A DNA stretch of 50,932 nucleotides, taken from assembly GCF_900128905.1 (NCBI RefSeq), contig NZ_FQTV01000023.1:1-50932 (forward strand), in the 5' to 3' direction. Positions 8,082-16,823 of this stretch are shown piece by piece. Each line of letters starts with the position of its first letter. Positions within the stretch are counted from its first letter, which is position 1. The notes beneath the pieces were generated by a model. It made no database searches. It saw nothing but the letters and a program-made list of their open reading frames with translations, and was not told the origin of the DNA. The DNA is from Bacteroides luti (lineage in GTDB: Bacteria; Bacteroidota; Bacteroidia; Bacteroidales; Bacteroidaceae). Position numbers and translations under genes: made by a program.

Positions 8082-8312
8082 AAATCCATTTTATAAGTGT
8101 GATTCTATAAACACGACCTGCTTTTTTATCCTGTCTCAGGTTTGTAAATAATTAGATTGCTCATACACTCTTAACTTTTCTCCCCAAAAAGATATAATGA
8201 AATAATTTATTGCAGAATAAGACCAACTTATTCTGCAATGATCTTGTCTATTATATATTTCCCAGGTTTTTGTTTCTTATACCAAACTTACGCTATATAC
8301 TCTCTCCTTAAA
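8082..8312. other. Intergenic region before the first SusCD transcript
   Basis: No ORF of note. It contains one strong hairpin at 8209-8239, then AT-rich DNA that leads into the operator/promoter block at 8313-8360. Confidence 0.45.
8209..8239 (+). terminator. Strong 13-bp hairpin downstream of the desulfidase gene
   Basis: ATTGCAGAATAAG pairs perfectly with CTTATTCTGCAAT around a five-base loop. No T-run follows, so it may be an mRNA 3' stabiliser or a weak terminator. It lies 128 bases after the stop codon. Confidence 0.5.
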
Positions 8313-8360
8313 ATGCCATGTATATGGTATTGCCCCTTATAACGACTTAAAATACCTTTG
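8313..8360 (+). promoter_or_regulatory. Palindromic operator plus promoter, copy A
   Basis: The operator-like dyad ATGCCAT-GTAT-ATGGTAT (8313-8330) abuts a TTG -33 box (8330-8332). After 20 bases comes a perfect -7 TACCTTTG (8353-8360). The same arrangement recurs at 15425 and 16724, with 23 bases from the end of the dyad core to the -7 start in each case. It drives the leader ORF at 8387 and the first periplasmic-protein/SusCD operon. Confidence 0.7.
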
Positions 8361-8386
8361 CAAAATCAAAATATAAATAAGAAAGT

Positions 8387-8452
8387 ATGAAGTATTTGAT
8401 TAGAAAAAACGAAATTATTCCTTTAGTCATGGGAATGCGATGTTGCAAGTGA
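8387..8452 (+). CDS. Short Cys-Cys leader peptide, copy A
   Basis: A 21-codon ORF with an ATG 27 bases after the -7 element and ending MGMRCCK before TGA. It lies between the promoter and the periplasmic-protein gene at 8507. A similar Met/Arg/Cys-Cys ending closes the leader ORF at 16824 in the sister operon. This suggests a leader peptide whose translation senses cysteine supply. No strong hairpin was found between it and 8507. Conservation in other genomes would decide whether it is real. Confidence 0.45.
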   Translation: MKYLIRKNEIIPLVMGMRCCK

Positions 8453-8506
8453 TTTTTGACGTATGGTTTAATAATTAAGGTGTTTTATAGTTTAAATTTT
8501 TAGGGT

Positions 8507-9433
8507 ATGAAGAATTTCAGGATACATTTATTAGTATTGGCTTTAATAGCTACAGTTCACTTGCATGCACAGAAAAATACTTCCGAAATTTATATAAAAG
8601 GTTCCAGATTTACCACTCCTTTAGTACAAAAGTGGATTAACGAATATGAGAAACAGAATCCTGGAGTAAAAATTGTATGGGCAGACAAAAATGCAGATAA
8701 TAATTCGGTAGACTTGAGTGTACTGACTTATAATGACTCTTTGCAATCGGACAAGCAAGTTATTTATGTGGGTAGATATGCACTACTTCCCATTGCCGGG
8801 AAAAATAGTTTATCTCTGGCGGAATTGAGCAAGAAGAATCTTAATAAGAAGAAATTGAAAGAGCTCTTTTTCAGAGAAGATGTTTTTGCTGACGATCAGA
8901 AAGATGCAAAATCTGCAAGTAAAGCAACAGTTTATTCAGGAAATGGAAAGTCATCGGCCACAATAACTTTTGCAGCATATTTCGGTTACAAAACTGCGGA
9001 TATAAAAGGACGGAAAATATCGGGCGATGATCAGTTCCTGATTAATGCGGTTGAGAAAGACCAGACGGGAGTAACCTTCAATAGTCTGAACTACATTTAT
9101 GATACGAGTTCCCGCAAGTTAAGAGATAATATAGCTCTGCTTCCTCTTGATGTGAAGAAAGAACAACGCAAGGTTCTTGCTTCTGAGAATATTGATCAGG
9201 TTATAGATTTACTCGAAAATCAAAATGTAGATATTATACCGGTGCAGGATTTTGGATTTCTTTATTCAAAGAATGCAAATCCGGAAGTTGGAAGATTCGT
9301 CAGCTGGGTACTGGATAACGGATTGATTCATAATCACAATTACGGCTTCCTCAAGCCAACAGTAGATGTTCTTGTTTCTCAGAAAAAACAAGTGGAGGGT
9401 AGTGGTTACCTATCATCTATAAAAACAAAATAA
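8507..9433 (+). CDS. PstS-like periplasmic substrate-binding protein (locus 1)
   Basis: 308 residues. Signal peptide at 1-21 (hydrophobic LLVLALIATVHLHA, cleavage before QKN). The mature part begins with IYIKGSRFTTPLVQKWINEY, the first strand-helix of phosphate-binding-like type II periplasmic folds. It later has a PVQDFGFLYSK segment like its paralogue at 17110. No ABC permease or ATPase lies nearby. The protein is first in an operon with SusC, SusD and a secreted amidase, so it may hand ligand over in the periplasm or act as a sensor. Ligand unknown; phosphate is not supported by context. Confidence 0.6.
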   Translation: MKNFRIHLLVLALIATVHLHAQKNTSEIYIKGSRFTTPLVQKWINEYEKQNPGVKIVWADKNADNNSVDLSVLTYNDSLQSDKQVIYVGRYALLPIAGKNSLSLAELSKKNLNKKKLKELFFREDVFADDQKDAKSASKATVYSGNGKSSATITFAAYFGYKTADIKGRKISGDDQFLINAVEKDQTGVTFNSLNYIYDTSSRKLRDNIALLPLDVKKEQRKVLASENIDQVIDLLENQNVDIIPVQDFGFLYSKNANPEVGRFVSWVLDNGLIHNHNYGFLKPTVDVLVSQKKQVEGSGYLSSIKTK

Positions 9434-9454
9434 TTCCTTTATAAAGCATTACTT

Positions 9455-12400
9455 ATGATAAATATATTTTTTAGAGTCGGGGATAGACTTACATTCCCGA
9501 CAGGGAGAACTATACTCTCACTTATTGCAATTCTTTTGTTTACTTCTTCGGGATTTATAAATGCACAGACTTTAATAAAAGGACATATTGTTGATGAACG
9601 TACCAAAGAACCTATAATAGGGGCTATTGTACTTATCAAGTCTACAACAACAGGTGCCTCTACTGATGTAAAAGGAGAATTTGAAATAAAAGCTTCAAAA
9701 AAACTTCCGCTTACTTTATCTGTTAGTCTGGTAGGTTATCGCACTCAGGAGATTGATGTGTACGACACTGAAGAGCCTGTTTATGTTACGTTATCAGAAG
9801 ATCTGAACCGCCTTAATGAAGTGGTGGTTGTAGGTTATGGTACTCAGTCGAAGAAAGTGTTTTCTGGAGCGGCAGCACGTGTTAATGGTGACGTAATAAA
9901 GGAATTACCGGTTCAAAGTTTTGATCAGGCATTGTCCGGAAGAGCGGCAGGTGTTAGCATATCACAGCCTAACGGCTTGCTGAACAATCCTCCTGTAATC
10001 AGAATCCGTGGTGTGAACTCTATCTCTTTAAGTTCATATCCCTTGGTCGTAATTGATGGGGTTCCTGTAAGTACTGGTAATATTTCTACTACAACGGATG
10101 TGCCTAATAATCCGTTGGCAGATATAAATCCTTCGGATATTGAGTCTATTGATGTACTAAAAGATGCAGCTTCTACCTCAATTTATGGTTCACGAGCTGC
10201 AGCTGGTGTGTTGCTGATTACAACAAAAAGAGGTAAATCTGGTAAGGCAAAGGCTAATTATGAAGGCTGGGTTGGTGTTACCAATGCTACCCGTTTGCCT
10301 AAACTGCTGAATGCGCAACAATATATGGATATAAAGAATGAAGCGGTGCTTAATTCCAAAATTCTGAGCGGAAATGCAAACAATGATAATGTGAGCTCTC
10401 AATTATTCTTTCCTTCTTATAACGCGGATGGTTCACTGGTTGACACAAAATGGTATGATTATATTTATCGCACAGCTGTGTCTCACAACTATGCGTTAAC
10501 ATTATCAGGCGGAACAGAGAAGACTACTTATTATTTTTCAGCCAATTATTCTAATCAGGAAGGTTTTTTGGTGAATAATGATTTTCAAAGAAAAGGTATA
10601 CGATTTAATGTTGATCATGAAGTAACTAAATGGTTGAAAATAAAAGGTAATGGTTCGTATAACACAAGTCATAACCAGGCTTATAGTTCAGGATCTTTGC
10701 AGGGATCATCTCAATTTCTTATTGGGGCAGCCAGAATGGCTATTTCTTTGCCTTCTAATATAAGTCCTTATAATGAAGATGGTAGTTATAATCTGAGTAG
10801 CACCGGACAAATAGGTATGGGAAATAATAAAGCTTCTTCTACTTTATATAATCCGTTGGCTTTGTTTGAATACAGCCGTAGCACTTCTGACAATGACCGT
10901 TTTCTGGGTGGACTAAGCGCGAATGTAAAATTGTCGAAGCATCTGGAGTTTAATACATCGTATGCTATTGATCGTTTGAAAACGGAGACAATTAGTTTTT
11001 TAAGTTCTAAGTTGGGCTCTTCGGGTTATTCTAATGGTGGCTCTGTAACGAATGTATCGGCATTGAGAAATAATGAGACTTTTACTAATACATTGAATTA
11101 TGATCAGGTATTTAACAATAGGCATCATGTTTCTGCTTTGTTGGGTACCGATTTACAGAAAAATAAAGTAAATATCTGGGGAGTAAGTGCTTCAAAAGCT
11201 TCTGATGAGTTCTTTGAAAACTATCAGGGAGGCTGGAGCAATTATACTGCTTCTAATAATTCATTGGGTGAAAGATCTTTCTTTTCTTACTTTTCTCGTT
11301 TGAGCTATGATTTGGATGCCAAATATCTTTTTACTGTGAATCTGAGACGTGATGGAAATTCAGCTTTGGCCGTGGGACATAAGTATGGTAATTTTGGTGG
11401 TGTTTCTGCCGGTTGGGTTCTTTCACAAGAGAAGTTCTTCAAAAAATCGGCATTGGGAAGAATATTTGATGAACTAAAACTGAATGCAAGCTGGGGACGT
11501 GTGGGAAATGGAAATCTGACAAACAATTATGGTTCGTATGACTTGTTCTCTTCTTCTCTTTATGGAACAGCATCAGCATGGGCTATCAGTCAGTCGGGTA
11601 ATCCTGATCTAAGCTGGGAAACAAGTGATCAGACAAATATTGGTATCAATGCCGAATTGCTGAAAAAACGTTTGTCGGTGGAACTAGCTTACTTTAATAA
11701 TAATGTGAATGGGTTGATTCTGGATACACCTCAATCTCCGTCAAAAGGTATTCCCGGTAATTCTATATTAACTAACATTGGTTCTATGTACAACAGAGGT
11801 ATAGAACTTACATTGAATGCTTCTTTGATTCAGAAAAAAGAATTTTCATGGGATGTGTCATTCAACTTTACAGGTATAAAGAATAAAGTAACTCAACTTG
11901 CCGGAGATAATGCTGATATTATTGGGTATACCCATACTTCTGCCAACGCAAACAATGTAACTCGTGTGGGTTATTCTGTAGGTAGCCTTTATGGTGCTAA
12001 GACTGCCGGTGTGAATCCGGAGAATGGTCGCAGGATATTTGTTAACGCTAAGGGCGAAAAAGTGCAGTATAGTTCTGTTGTGGCACCGGGTGAAAGTAAC
12101 TGGACTTATCTTGATGGAACAACAGCTCCTGCAATCGGGGTATCTGACTATTATTTGATTGGTAGTGCACTTCCTAAATGGTATGGAGGGTTAGTAAGTA
12201 ACCTCAAATATAAGAACTGGGATCTTACGCTGAACTTTACTTATGCTGGTGGTAACTATGTGATGAATGGTACTAAGGCAACTTTGAGAGAACAGACTTT
12301 TTATAATAACTATACCGGTATTCTGGATCGATGGACTACCCCAGGACAGGTTACTGATATACCTCGCTTGGTTTATAATGATATTATTTCCAATGGTACA

Positions 12401-12676
12401 TCGTTCCCAATTTCTGCAAATGCAGAAAAGGCAGATTTCCTACGCTTGCAGAATGTACTGTTAGCTTATAGAATTCCTGCAAATTTATTGAGTAGATTAA
12501 ATTTAAGCTCTGCCCGGATTTATGCACAGGTATCGAATGCCTTTTTGCTGACTAAATATTCGGGTACGGATCCTGAGTCGTCTGTTAATGGAAACTCAAA
12601 TACCACTCCGGGTATAGAACGTAACTCCTTAGGACAAGGACGTACATTCACTTTGGGAATTAACTTAGGATTCTAA
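9455..12676 (+). CDS. SusC/RagA-family TonB-dependent outer-membrane transporter (locus 1)
   Basis: 1073 residues. An N-terminal extension and signal sequence (about 1-37, ending GFINAQ) precede a CarboxypepD-reg-like domain (about 40-120, IKGHIVDERTKEPIIGA). The plug domain follows from about 125 (EVVVVGYGTQ, then VIDGVPV, SIYGSRAAAGVLLITTKRG), then the 22-strand barrel that ends in the aromatic TLGINLGF. It imports bulky ligands across the outer membrane with the SusD partner encoded 25 bases downstream. In this neighbourhood of amidohydrolases and amino-acid genes the ligand is more likely a peptide or acylated amino acid than a glycan. Confidence 0.9.
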   Translation: MINIFFRVGDRLTFPTGRTILSLIAILLFTSSGFINAQTLIKGHIVDERTKEPIIGAIVLIKSTTTGASTDVKGEFEIKASKKLPLTLSVSLVGYRTQEIDVYDTEEPVYVTLSEDLNRLNEVVVVGYGTQSKKVFSGAAARVNGDVIKELPVQSFDQALSGRAAGVSISQPNGLLNNPPVIRIRGVNSISLSSYPLVVIDGVPVSTGNISTTTDVPNNPLADINPSDIESIDVLKDAASTSIYGSRAAAGVLLITTKRGKSGKAKANYEGWVGVTNATRLPKLLNAQQYMDIKNEAVLNSKILSGNANNDNVSSQLFFPSYNADGSLVDTKWYDYIYRTAVSHNYALTLSGGTEKTTYYFSANYSNQEGFLVNNDFQRKGIRFNVDHEVTKWLKIKGNGSYNTSHNQAYSSGSLQGSSQFLIGAARMAISLPSNISPYNEDGSYNLSSTGQIGMGNNKASSTLYNPLALFEYSRSTSDNDRFLGGLSANVKLSKHLEFNTSYAIDRLKTETISFLSSKLGSSGYSNGGSVTNVSALRNNETFTNTLNYDQVFNNRHHVSALLGTDLQKNKVNIWGVSASKASDEFFENYQGGWSNYTASNNSLGERSFFSYFSRLSYDLDAKYLFTVNLRRDGNSALAVGHKYGNFGGVSAGWVLSQEKFFKKSALGRIFDELKLNASWGRVGNGNLTNNYGSYDLFSSSLYGTASAWAISQSGNPDLSWETSDQTNIGINAELLKKRLSVELAYFNNNVNGLILDTPQSPSKGIPGNSILTNIGSMYNRGIELTLNASLIQKKEFSWDVSFNFTGIKNKVTQLAGDNADIIGYTHTSANANNVTRVGYSVGSLYGAKTAGVNPENGRRIFVNAKGEKVQYSSVVAPGESNWTYLDGTTAPAIGVSDYYLIGSALPKWYGGLVSNLKYKNWDLTLNFTYAGGNYVMNGTKATLREQTFYNNYTGILDRWTTPGQVTDIPRLVYNDIISNGTSFPISANAEKADFLRLQNVLLAYRIPANLLSRLNLSSARIYAQVSNAFLLTKYSGTDPESSVNGNSNTTPGIERNSLGQGRTFTLGINLGF

Positions 12677-12701
12677 TTACACTATATAAAAATGACATAT
12701 T

Positions 12702-14156
12702 ATGATTCGAATAATAAATAAAATAAAAAATATATCAGTCATTCTGGGACTTACCTATTTTTTTTCATTTACTTTGTCAGGATGCGATAGTGAGTTGAAT
12801 ACAGAATCGGAAACTTCATTAAGTGCCGGAGAAATATTTCAAACACAGACTCGTATCGAGGGGTTAGTCAACGGAATGTATAAAGCGCTTAAAGGTGCTA
12901 GTATGTTCGGTGGTCGCATTCATTTGTACCTGGATGTACGTGGTGAAGATTTTATCAATGTAACAGGTAACTCATATACAGCTTATGAGAGCTGGACAAA
13001 CTCTTATACTTCCGGTTCAAATGATATTAATAATACCTGGCAACAGGCTTATGCTGCAATTAATAATGCAAATATTATTATAGATGGATTAGCTAAAAGT
13101 ACTGGTGTGATAAGCGATGAGGTAAAAACACAATATGTTGCTGAAGCAAAATTTGTAAGAGCACTTAGCTATTATACTTTGGTAACTATTTATGCCCGTC
13201 CGTATACTGAAAACGACGGAGCATCAAAAGGTTTGCCTCTTCGCTTGCAGGCAGAAACTACATCGGCAAACAATGACCTGGCACGTAGCACCGTGAAGGA
13301 GGTTTACAAGCAGATTCTTGAAGATCTTGATTTCGCTGAAACCAATTTACCGGATTCTTATTCTTCTTCAGCTCTAAATACAACAAGGGCACACAAGAGT
13401 ACAGCCATTGCTTTGAAAACAAGGGTTTATCTCAATAAAGGTGATTTCCAGAATGTGATAGCCGAGGCAAAAAAGATTGTTCCGCAGACTGATGCTCCAT
13501 TCTCTGCAACAACAGGGGTGAAGCATGCTTTGCAGAGTGATATAACAACTTTGTTTGGATCTAATTTCCTGACAACAGAATCTATTTTATCCATGCCTTC
13601 AACTGCGTCCGATTCTTATAGCGGACAATCAGCTATTGCGTATGTTTATTATTCAAACAAGGAATACTATCTGAATCCTTCAGGTATATTGGGCTCTTCT
13701 CTTTGGGGAACCAATGATGCACGCCGTAATTTGATTGAGTTGAAATCTGGAAAATACTACCTGAAGAAGTATACAAAGGTTTCTCCATACATAGATTATA
13801 TTCCTGTAATCCGTTATTCAGAAATATTGCTTAATTATGCTGAGGCTGCTTTGAGAACTAACAACAATGCATTAGCCATAAAATTACTGGAAGCTGTTCA
13901 TCATCGCTCGGATGCCGGTTTTGTATTTCCTGCCAGTTCAGAAAATACAAGTACAGCATTACTGGAAACTATTCGTCAGGAACGAAGGATAGAGCTTTTA
14001 GGTGAGGGATTCCGTTCTAATGACTTGCTTCGCGATTTATTGACTATTCCGGCAAAAGGAAGTAGCAGTCTGCAGGCTGCTCAGGTTTTACCTTCTGCCG
14101 AGAACTATATATTCCCGCTTCCTGATTCTGAAACTAACACCAATAAAGCACTTTAA
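12702..14156 (+). CDS. SusD/RagB-family outer-membrane lipoprotein (locus 1)
   Basis: 484 residues. Lipoprotein signal with lipobox LSGC (Cys28), then DSELNTESE. Typical SusD features include TPR-like helices with YVAEAKFVRALSYYTLV (about 145-161) and the C-terminal RQERRIELLGEGFRSNDLLR segment. It forms the lid of the SusC transporter encoded just upstream and binds the ligand at the cell surface. The stop is four bases from the next start, so it is co-translated with the amidase. Confidence 0.88.
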   Translation: MIRIINKIKNISVILGLTYFFSFTLSGCDSELNTESETSLSAGEIFQTQTRIEGLVNGMYKALKGASMFGGRIHLYLDVRGEDFINVTGNSYTAYESWTNSYTSGSNDINNTWQQAYAAINNANIIIDGLAKSTGVISDEVKTQYVAEAKFVRALSYYTLVTIYARPYTENDGASKGLPLRLQAETTSANNDLARSTVKEVYKQILEDLDFAETNLPDSYSSSALNTTRAHKSTAIALKTRVYLNKGDFQNVIAEAKKIVPQTDAPFSATTGVKHALQSDITTLFGSNFLTTESILSMPSTASDSYSGQSAIAYVYYSNKEYYLNPSGILGSSLWGTNDARRNLIELKSGKYYLKKYTKVSPYIDYIPVIRYSEILLNYAEAALRTNNNALAIKLLEAVHHRSDAGFVFPASSENTSTALLETIRQERRIELLGEGFRSNDLLRDLLTIPAKGSSSLQAAQVLPSAENYIFPLPDSETNTNKAL

Positions 14157-14160
14157 TTAT

Positions 14161-15375
14161 ATGAAGAAGTTGTTTGTTTATATATTGCTCTTGTTTGCAG
14201 GAATTCTGCAGGCAGGAGCTTGTACTACAGCTGTTATTTCGGGTAAGTTTACAGCCGATGGTCGTCCTTTGTTGTTTAAACAAAGGGATACACATGATCC
14301 GAATAATAAATTTCAGTCCTTCTCGGATGGTAAATATCCTTATATCGCTGTAGTCAGCACGCGTGATTCTGGAAAGAAAGGTGTATTTGGTGGACATAAT
14401 AGTGCCGGTTTTGCCATAATAAATTCGGCATCCTATAACCTGAATCCGGGATTGGACGGAGATGAAAAGGGGCTTGACGCTTATATAATGAAACTAGCCC
14501 TCCAAACATGTGCTTCTTTAACCGATTTTGAACACCTGCTCGACAGTCTGCCTCGTCCAATTCGTGCCAGCTCTAATTTCGGGGTGATTGATGCACATGG
14601 TGGTGCAGCATATTATGAAACCAGTGATAAAAGTTATGTGAAATATGATGCAAACGATCTTGCTGTAGCACCTTTTGGGTACATAATACGTACCAACTTC
14701 TCTTTCTCCGGAGACCGTACTCGTGATAAAGGACTGGCACGTTTTGAAGTGGCATCCGAACTTTTTTATCAGGCTTCTCTGAAAAAGAGCATCTCATTTG
14801 AATTTATACTGAAGGATGTATCACGTAGTTTGAAACATGGACTTACAGGAATAGATTTATATAATAATATACCGTCAGACGGCAGTAAAGCTGTTTTGGT
14901 TCCATTTCGTGATTTTATTCCGCGTTATCTAACCACTTCTGTTCTTGTTTTCCAGGGTGTAAAGGACAATGAACCGGCTTCGCAAACAGTTCTTTGGTCG
15001 GTTGTTGGCTGTCCGTTGACTTCTGTAGCTGTTCCACTTCTGGTAAATAGTAAAGGATATCTGCCTAAAATTGTTACTTCAGAAGGAGAGGCTTCGGCAC
15101 CACTTTTTGATTGGTCATCCAAATTAAAACAAAAACTATTCCCGATAGATCGTGGAGAAGGAGAGGATTATCTTAATTTAGCGGCCCTAATTTCAAAAGA
15201 TCAAAAAGGAATTCTTCAGACCTTGCAACCGGCGGAAAATAAAGTGATAACTGAATCACAAAAATACATCAATAAATGGAGAACTGAAGGGGTGAAGGTT
15301 GATGAACTAAAGAAGCTTGATGATTGGATAGATCAATATTTGACTGATTATTATAAAATCAACTATAGTTTATAA
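14161..15375 (+). CDS. Secreted Ntn-hydrolase, C45/carcinine-hydrolase type
   Basis: 404 residues. After a signal peptide (1-20) comes Cys21 in GACTTAVISGKFTADGRPLL, followed by LFKQRDT and NSAGFAIINSA. This is the pattern of N-terminal-nucleophile acyltransferases/hydrolases related to isopenicillin-N acyltransferase (peptidase C45), which cut amide bonds between an acyl group and an amine or amino acid. Cleavage before Cys21 would expose the nucleophile. The same cysteine also fits a loose lipobox, so lipidation is an alternative that would block catalysis. It is last in the operon with SusC and SusD and would hydrolyse the imported compound in the periplasm. Confidence 0.68.
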   Translation: MKKLFVYILLLFAGILQAGACTTAVISGKFTADGRPLLFKQRDTHDPNNKFQSFSDGKYPYIAVVSTRDSGKKGVFGGHNSAGFAIINSASYNLNPGLDGDEKGLDAYIMKLALQTCASLTDFEHLLDSLPRPIRASSNFGVIDAHGGAAYYETSDKSYVKYDANDLAVAPFGYIIRTNFSFSGDRTRDKGLARFEVASELFYQASLKKSISFEFILKDVSRSLKHGLTGIDLYNNIPSDGSKAVLVPFRDFIPRYLTTSVLVFQGVKDNEPASQTVLWSVVGCPLTSVAVPLLVNSKGYLPKIVTSEGEASAPLFDWSSKLKQKLFPIDRGEGEDYLNLAALISKDQKGILQTLQPAENKVITESQKYINKWRTEGVKVDELKKLDDWIDQYLTDYYKINYSL

Positions 15376-15424
15376 AAGAAGATTCATTATAAGTTTTAGA
15401 GGATTCCCGAAGTCAGTTATAAAA

Positions 15425-15472
15425 ATCCCATATATGTGGTATTGCCTCTTAATGTAACTTTAAATACCTTTG
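15425..15472 (+). promoter_or_regulatory. Palindromic operator plus promoter, copy B
   Basis: The dyad ATCCCATATATGTGGTAT (15425-15442) is followed by TTG at 15442-15444 and, after 20 bases, TACCTTTG at 15465-15472. Geometry is identical to copy A. It drives the thioredoxin-like gene at 15521, so that gene is probably co-regulated with both SusCD loci. Confidence 0.7.
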
Positions 15473-15491
15473 TTGCCAGAAAATAACTTAT

Positions 15492-15524
15492 ATGGATAAT
15501 TATAGAACTAATTATAGCTTATGA
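15492..15524 (+). CDS. Ten-codon mini-ORF overlapping the TlpA start
   Basis: This frame ends in NYSL and its TGA overlaps the ATG of the thioredoxin gene (ATGA). That would allow translational coupling. Its DNA resembles the last codons of the amidase gene about 130 bases upstream (about 22 of 29 bases), so it may be duplicated debris and not a true leader. Unlike leaders A and C it has no cysteine. Confidence 0.2.
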   Translation: MDNYRTNYSL

Positions 15525-16513
15525 AAAGAAAATTAATAGTTTTGGCGGCATTAGCATTAAGTTTTACCTTAGCTCATGCACAGGAAAAAAATACATTGCA
15601 CCTCAATGGCTCTGTAAGTGGAGTAACTACAGGTAAAGTGTATCTGCAAAAGTTTATAGACAAATATTATGTCGTTGTTGATTCTGCCAAAGTACAGAAT
15701 GGACAGTTCTCTTTTTCCACAAAAACAGTATTGCCTGAGATTTACGGAATCTCTCTGGACTCAAAGGAAAATCCTTATATGCTGTTTTTGGATAAAAATA
15801 AAACAACTGTGAATTTAGATCCGGCTTCCGATTATCAGAATACAGAGGTTACGGGATCTGCTTTACATGCTCTCTTTAAAGAGTATAAAAGTAAAGAAGA
15901 TGTGAAGATTGATGAGTTTATTAAACAACATCCTTCTTCGTTAGTATCGGCTTATGCACTTTATCGTGATTTCTCGTACAGACTTTCCCCAACCGAAATA
16001 GAATCAAATATCAAGTTACTTGATCCTTCGTTGCATAACACAACTTATGTGCAGGTTTTAAACAAGCTGGTAAAAACATTAAGTAATGTTTCTGTGGGCA
16101 AAACAGCTCCCGAGTTTTCTGCTAAAACCCCAGATGGAAAAACGGTTGCTCTTTCAGATCGTTTGGGCAAAGGTTATCTGTTGATCGATTTCTGGGCATC
16201 CTGGTGTCCACCTTGTAGAAGAGAAAATCCAAACTTTGTGAAGATATATCAGAAGTATAAAGATAAAGGCTTTGATGTACTTGCGGTTTCTCTTGATAAG
16301 GCAAAAGATAAATGGGTAAAAGCCATAGCTGATGATCATCTTGACTGGACTCAGATTTCTGAATTAAAATTCTGGCAGAGTGAAATTATTGGCAAATATG
16401 GCGTAAGAGCTATTCCAACTAATTTTCTGGTTGATTCAAAAGGAGTAATAGTTGCCAAAAATGTATTTGGTGATGATTTGGATAATTTGTTGAGAGAGTT
16501 GTTAAATAAGTAA
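15521..16513 (+). CDS. TlpA/ResA-type periplasmic thioredoxin with DUF4369 domain
   Basis: 330 residues. Signal peptide 1-20 (ending AHAQ), an N-terminal beta-rich DUF4369-like domain (about 25-115), a linker, then a thioredoxin fold (about 190-328) with LIDFWASWCPPCRRENPNF. The CPPC motif is the redox centre. The later cis-proline loop reads YGVRAIPTNFLVD. Such Bacteroides proteins reduce disulfides in periplasmic substrates. Control by operator copy B ties it to the SusCD loci. It might reduce disulfide-linked thiol compounds, such as cystine peptides, before uptake. That link is inferred from regulation only. Confidence 0.8.
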   Translation: MKRKLIVLAALALSFTLAHAQEKNTLHLNGSVSGVTTGKVYLQKFIDKYYVVVDSAKVQNGQFSFSTKTVLPEIYGISLDSKENPYMLFLDKNKTTVNLDPASDYQNTEVTGSALHALFKEYKSKEDVKIDEFIKQHPSSLVSAYALYRDFSYRLSPTEIESNIKLLDPSLHNTTYVQVLNKLVKTLSNVSVGKTAPEFSAKTPDGKTVALSDRLGKGYLLIDFWASWCPPCRRENPNFVKIYQKYKDKGFDVLAVSLDKAKDKWVKAIADDHLDWTQISELKFWQSEIIGKYGVRAIPTNFLVDSKGVIVAKNVFGDDLDNLLRELLNK

Positions 16514-16570
16514 GATAACCTTCATTCAAATCAGGTATTTGCATTCCGGATATTGAACTGGGTATGAATA

Positions 16571-16607
16571 AAAGGCTACCATTGCAAAAGTTGTAATGGT
16601 AGCCTTT
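16571..16607 (+). terminator. Rho-independent terminator after the TlpA-like gene
   Basis: AAAGGCTACCATT pairs with AATGGTAGCCTTT, and pairing extends into GCAA/TTGT, followed by TTTTTAGTTTTT. A strong stem with a T-run 57 bases after the stop. Confidence 0.85.
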
Positions 16608-16823
16608 TTAGTTTTTATTTTATCCGTCTCATAATTAATTTTATATAATAGCTGGATATATCCATTTGTAGAAAAGCTGAATATATATAAATAAGTTAAT
16701 ATACCTGAGTCGCGGTAATATAAATGCCATGTTTATGGTATTTATATTGCCGCGAATTATTTTGAACTTTGCAATCGATAAAGATGAAAAATATGAAACT
16801 AACATAATTCAAATTAGAAGGTT
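16608..16823. other. Intergenic region before the second SusCD transcript
   Basis: No ORF of note. It is AT-rich and contains the operator/promoter copy C at 16711-16771, then a 50-base leader up to the Cys-rich ORF at 16824. Confidence 0.5.
16711..16771 (+). promoter_or_regulatory. Palindromic operator plus promoter, copy C, within a 44-bp inverted repeat
   Basis: The core dyad ATGCCAT-GTTT-ATGGTAT lies at 16724-16741. Here the symmetry extends to 20-base arms (16711-16730 and 16735-16754, CGCGG...CCAT against ATGG...CCGCG) with two mismatches. A -33 TTT (16741-16743) and, after 20 bases, GAACTTTG (16764-16771) form a weaker promoter than A and B, at the same spacing from the dyad. It drives the leader ORF at 16824 and the second SusCD operon. 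Confidence 0.65.

Noticed and set aside
8507..9433. Assignment of the PstS-like proteins to phosphate uptake
   Set aside because: There are no PstABC or PhoU genes nearby, and the operon context is SusCD plus an amidase. The fold resemblance does not fix the ligand.
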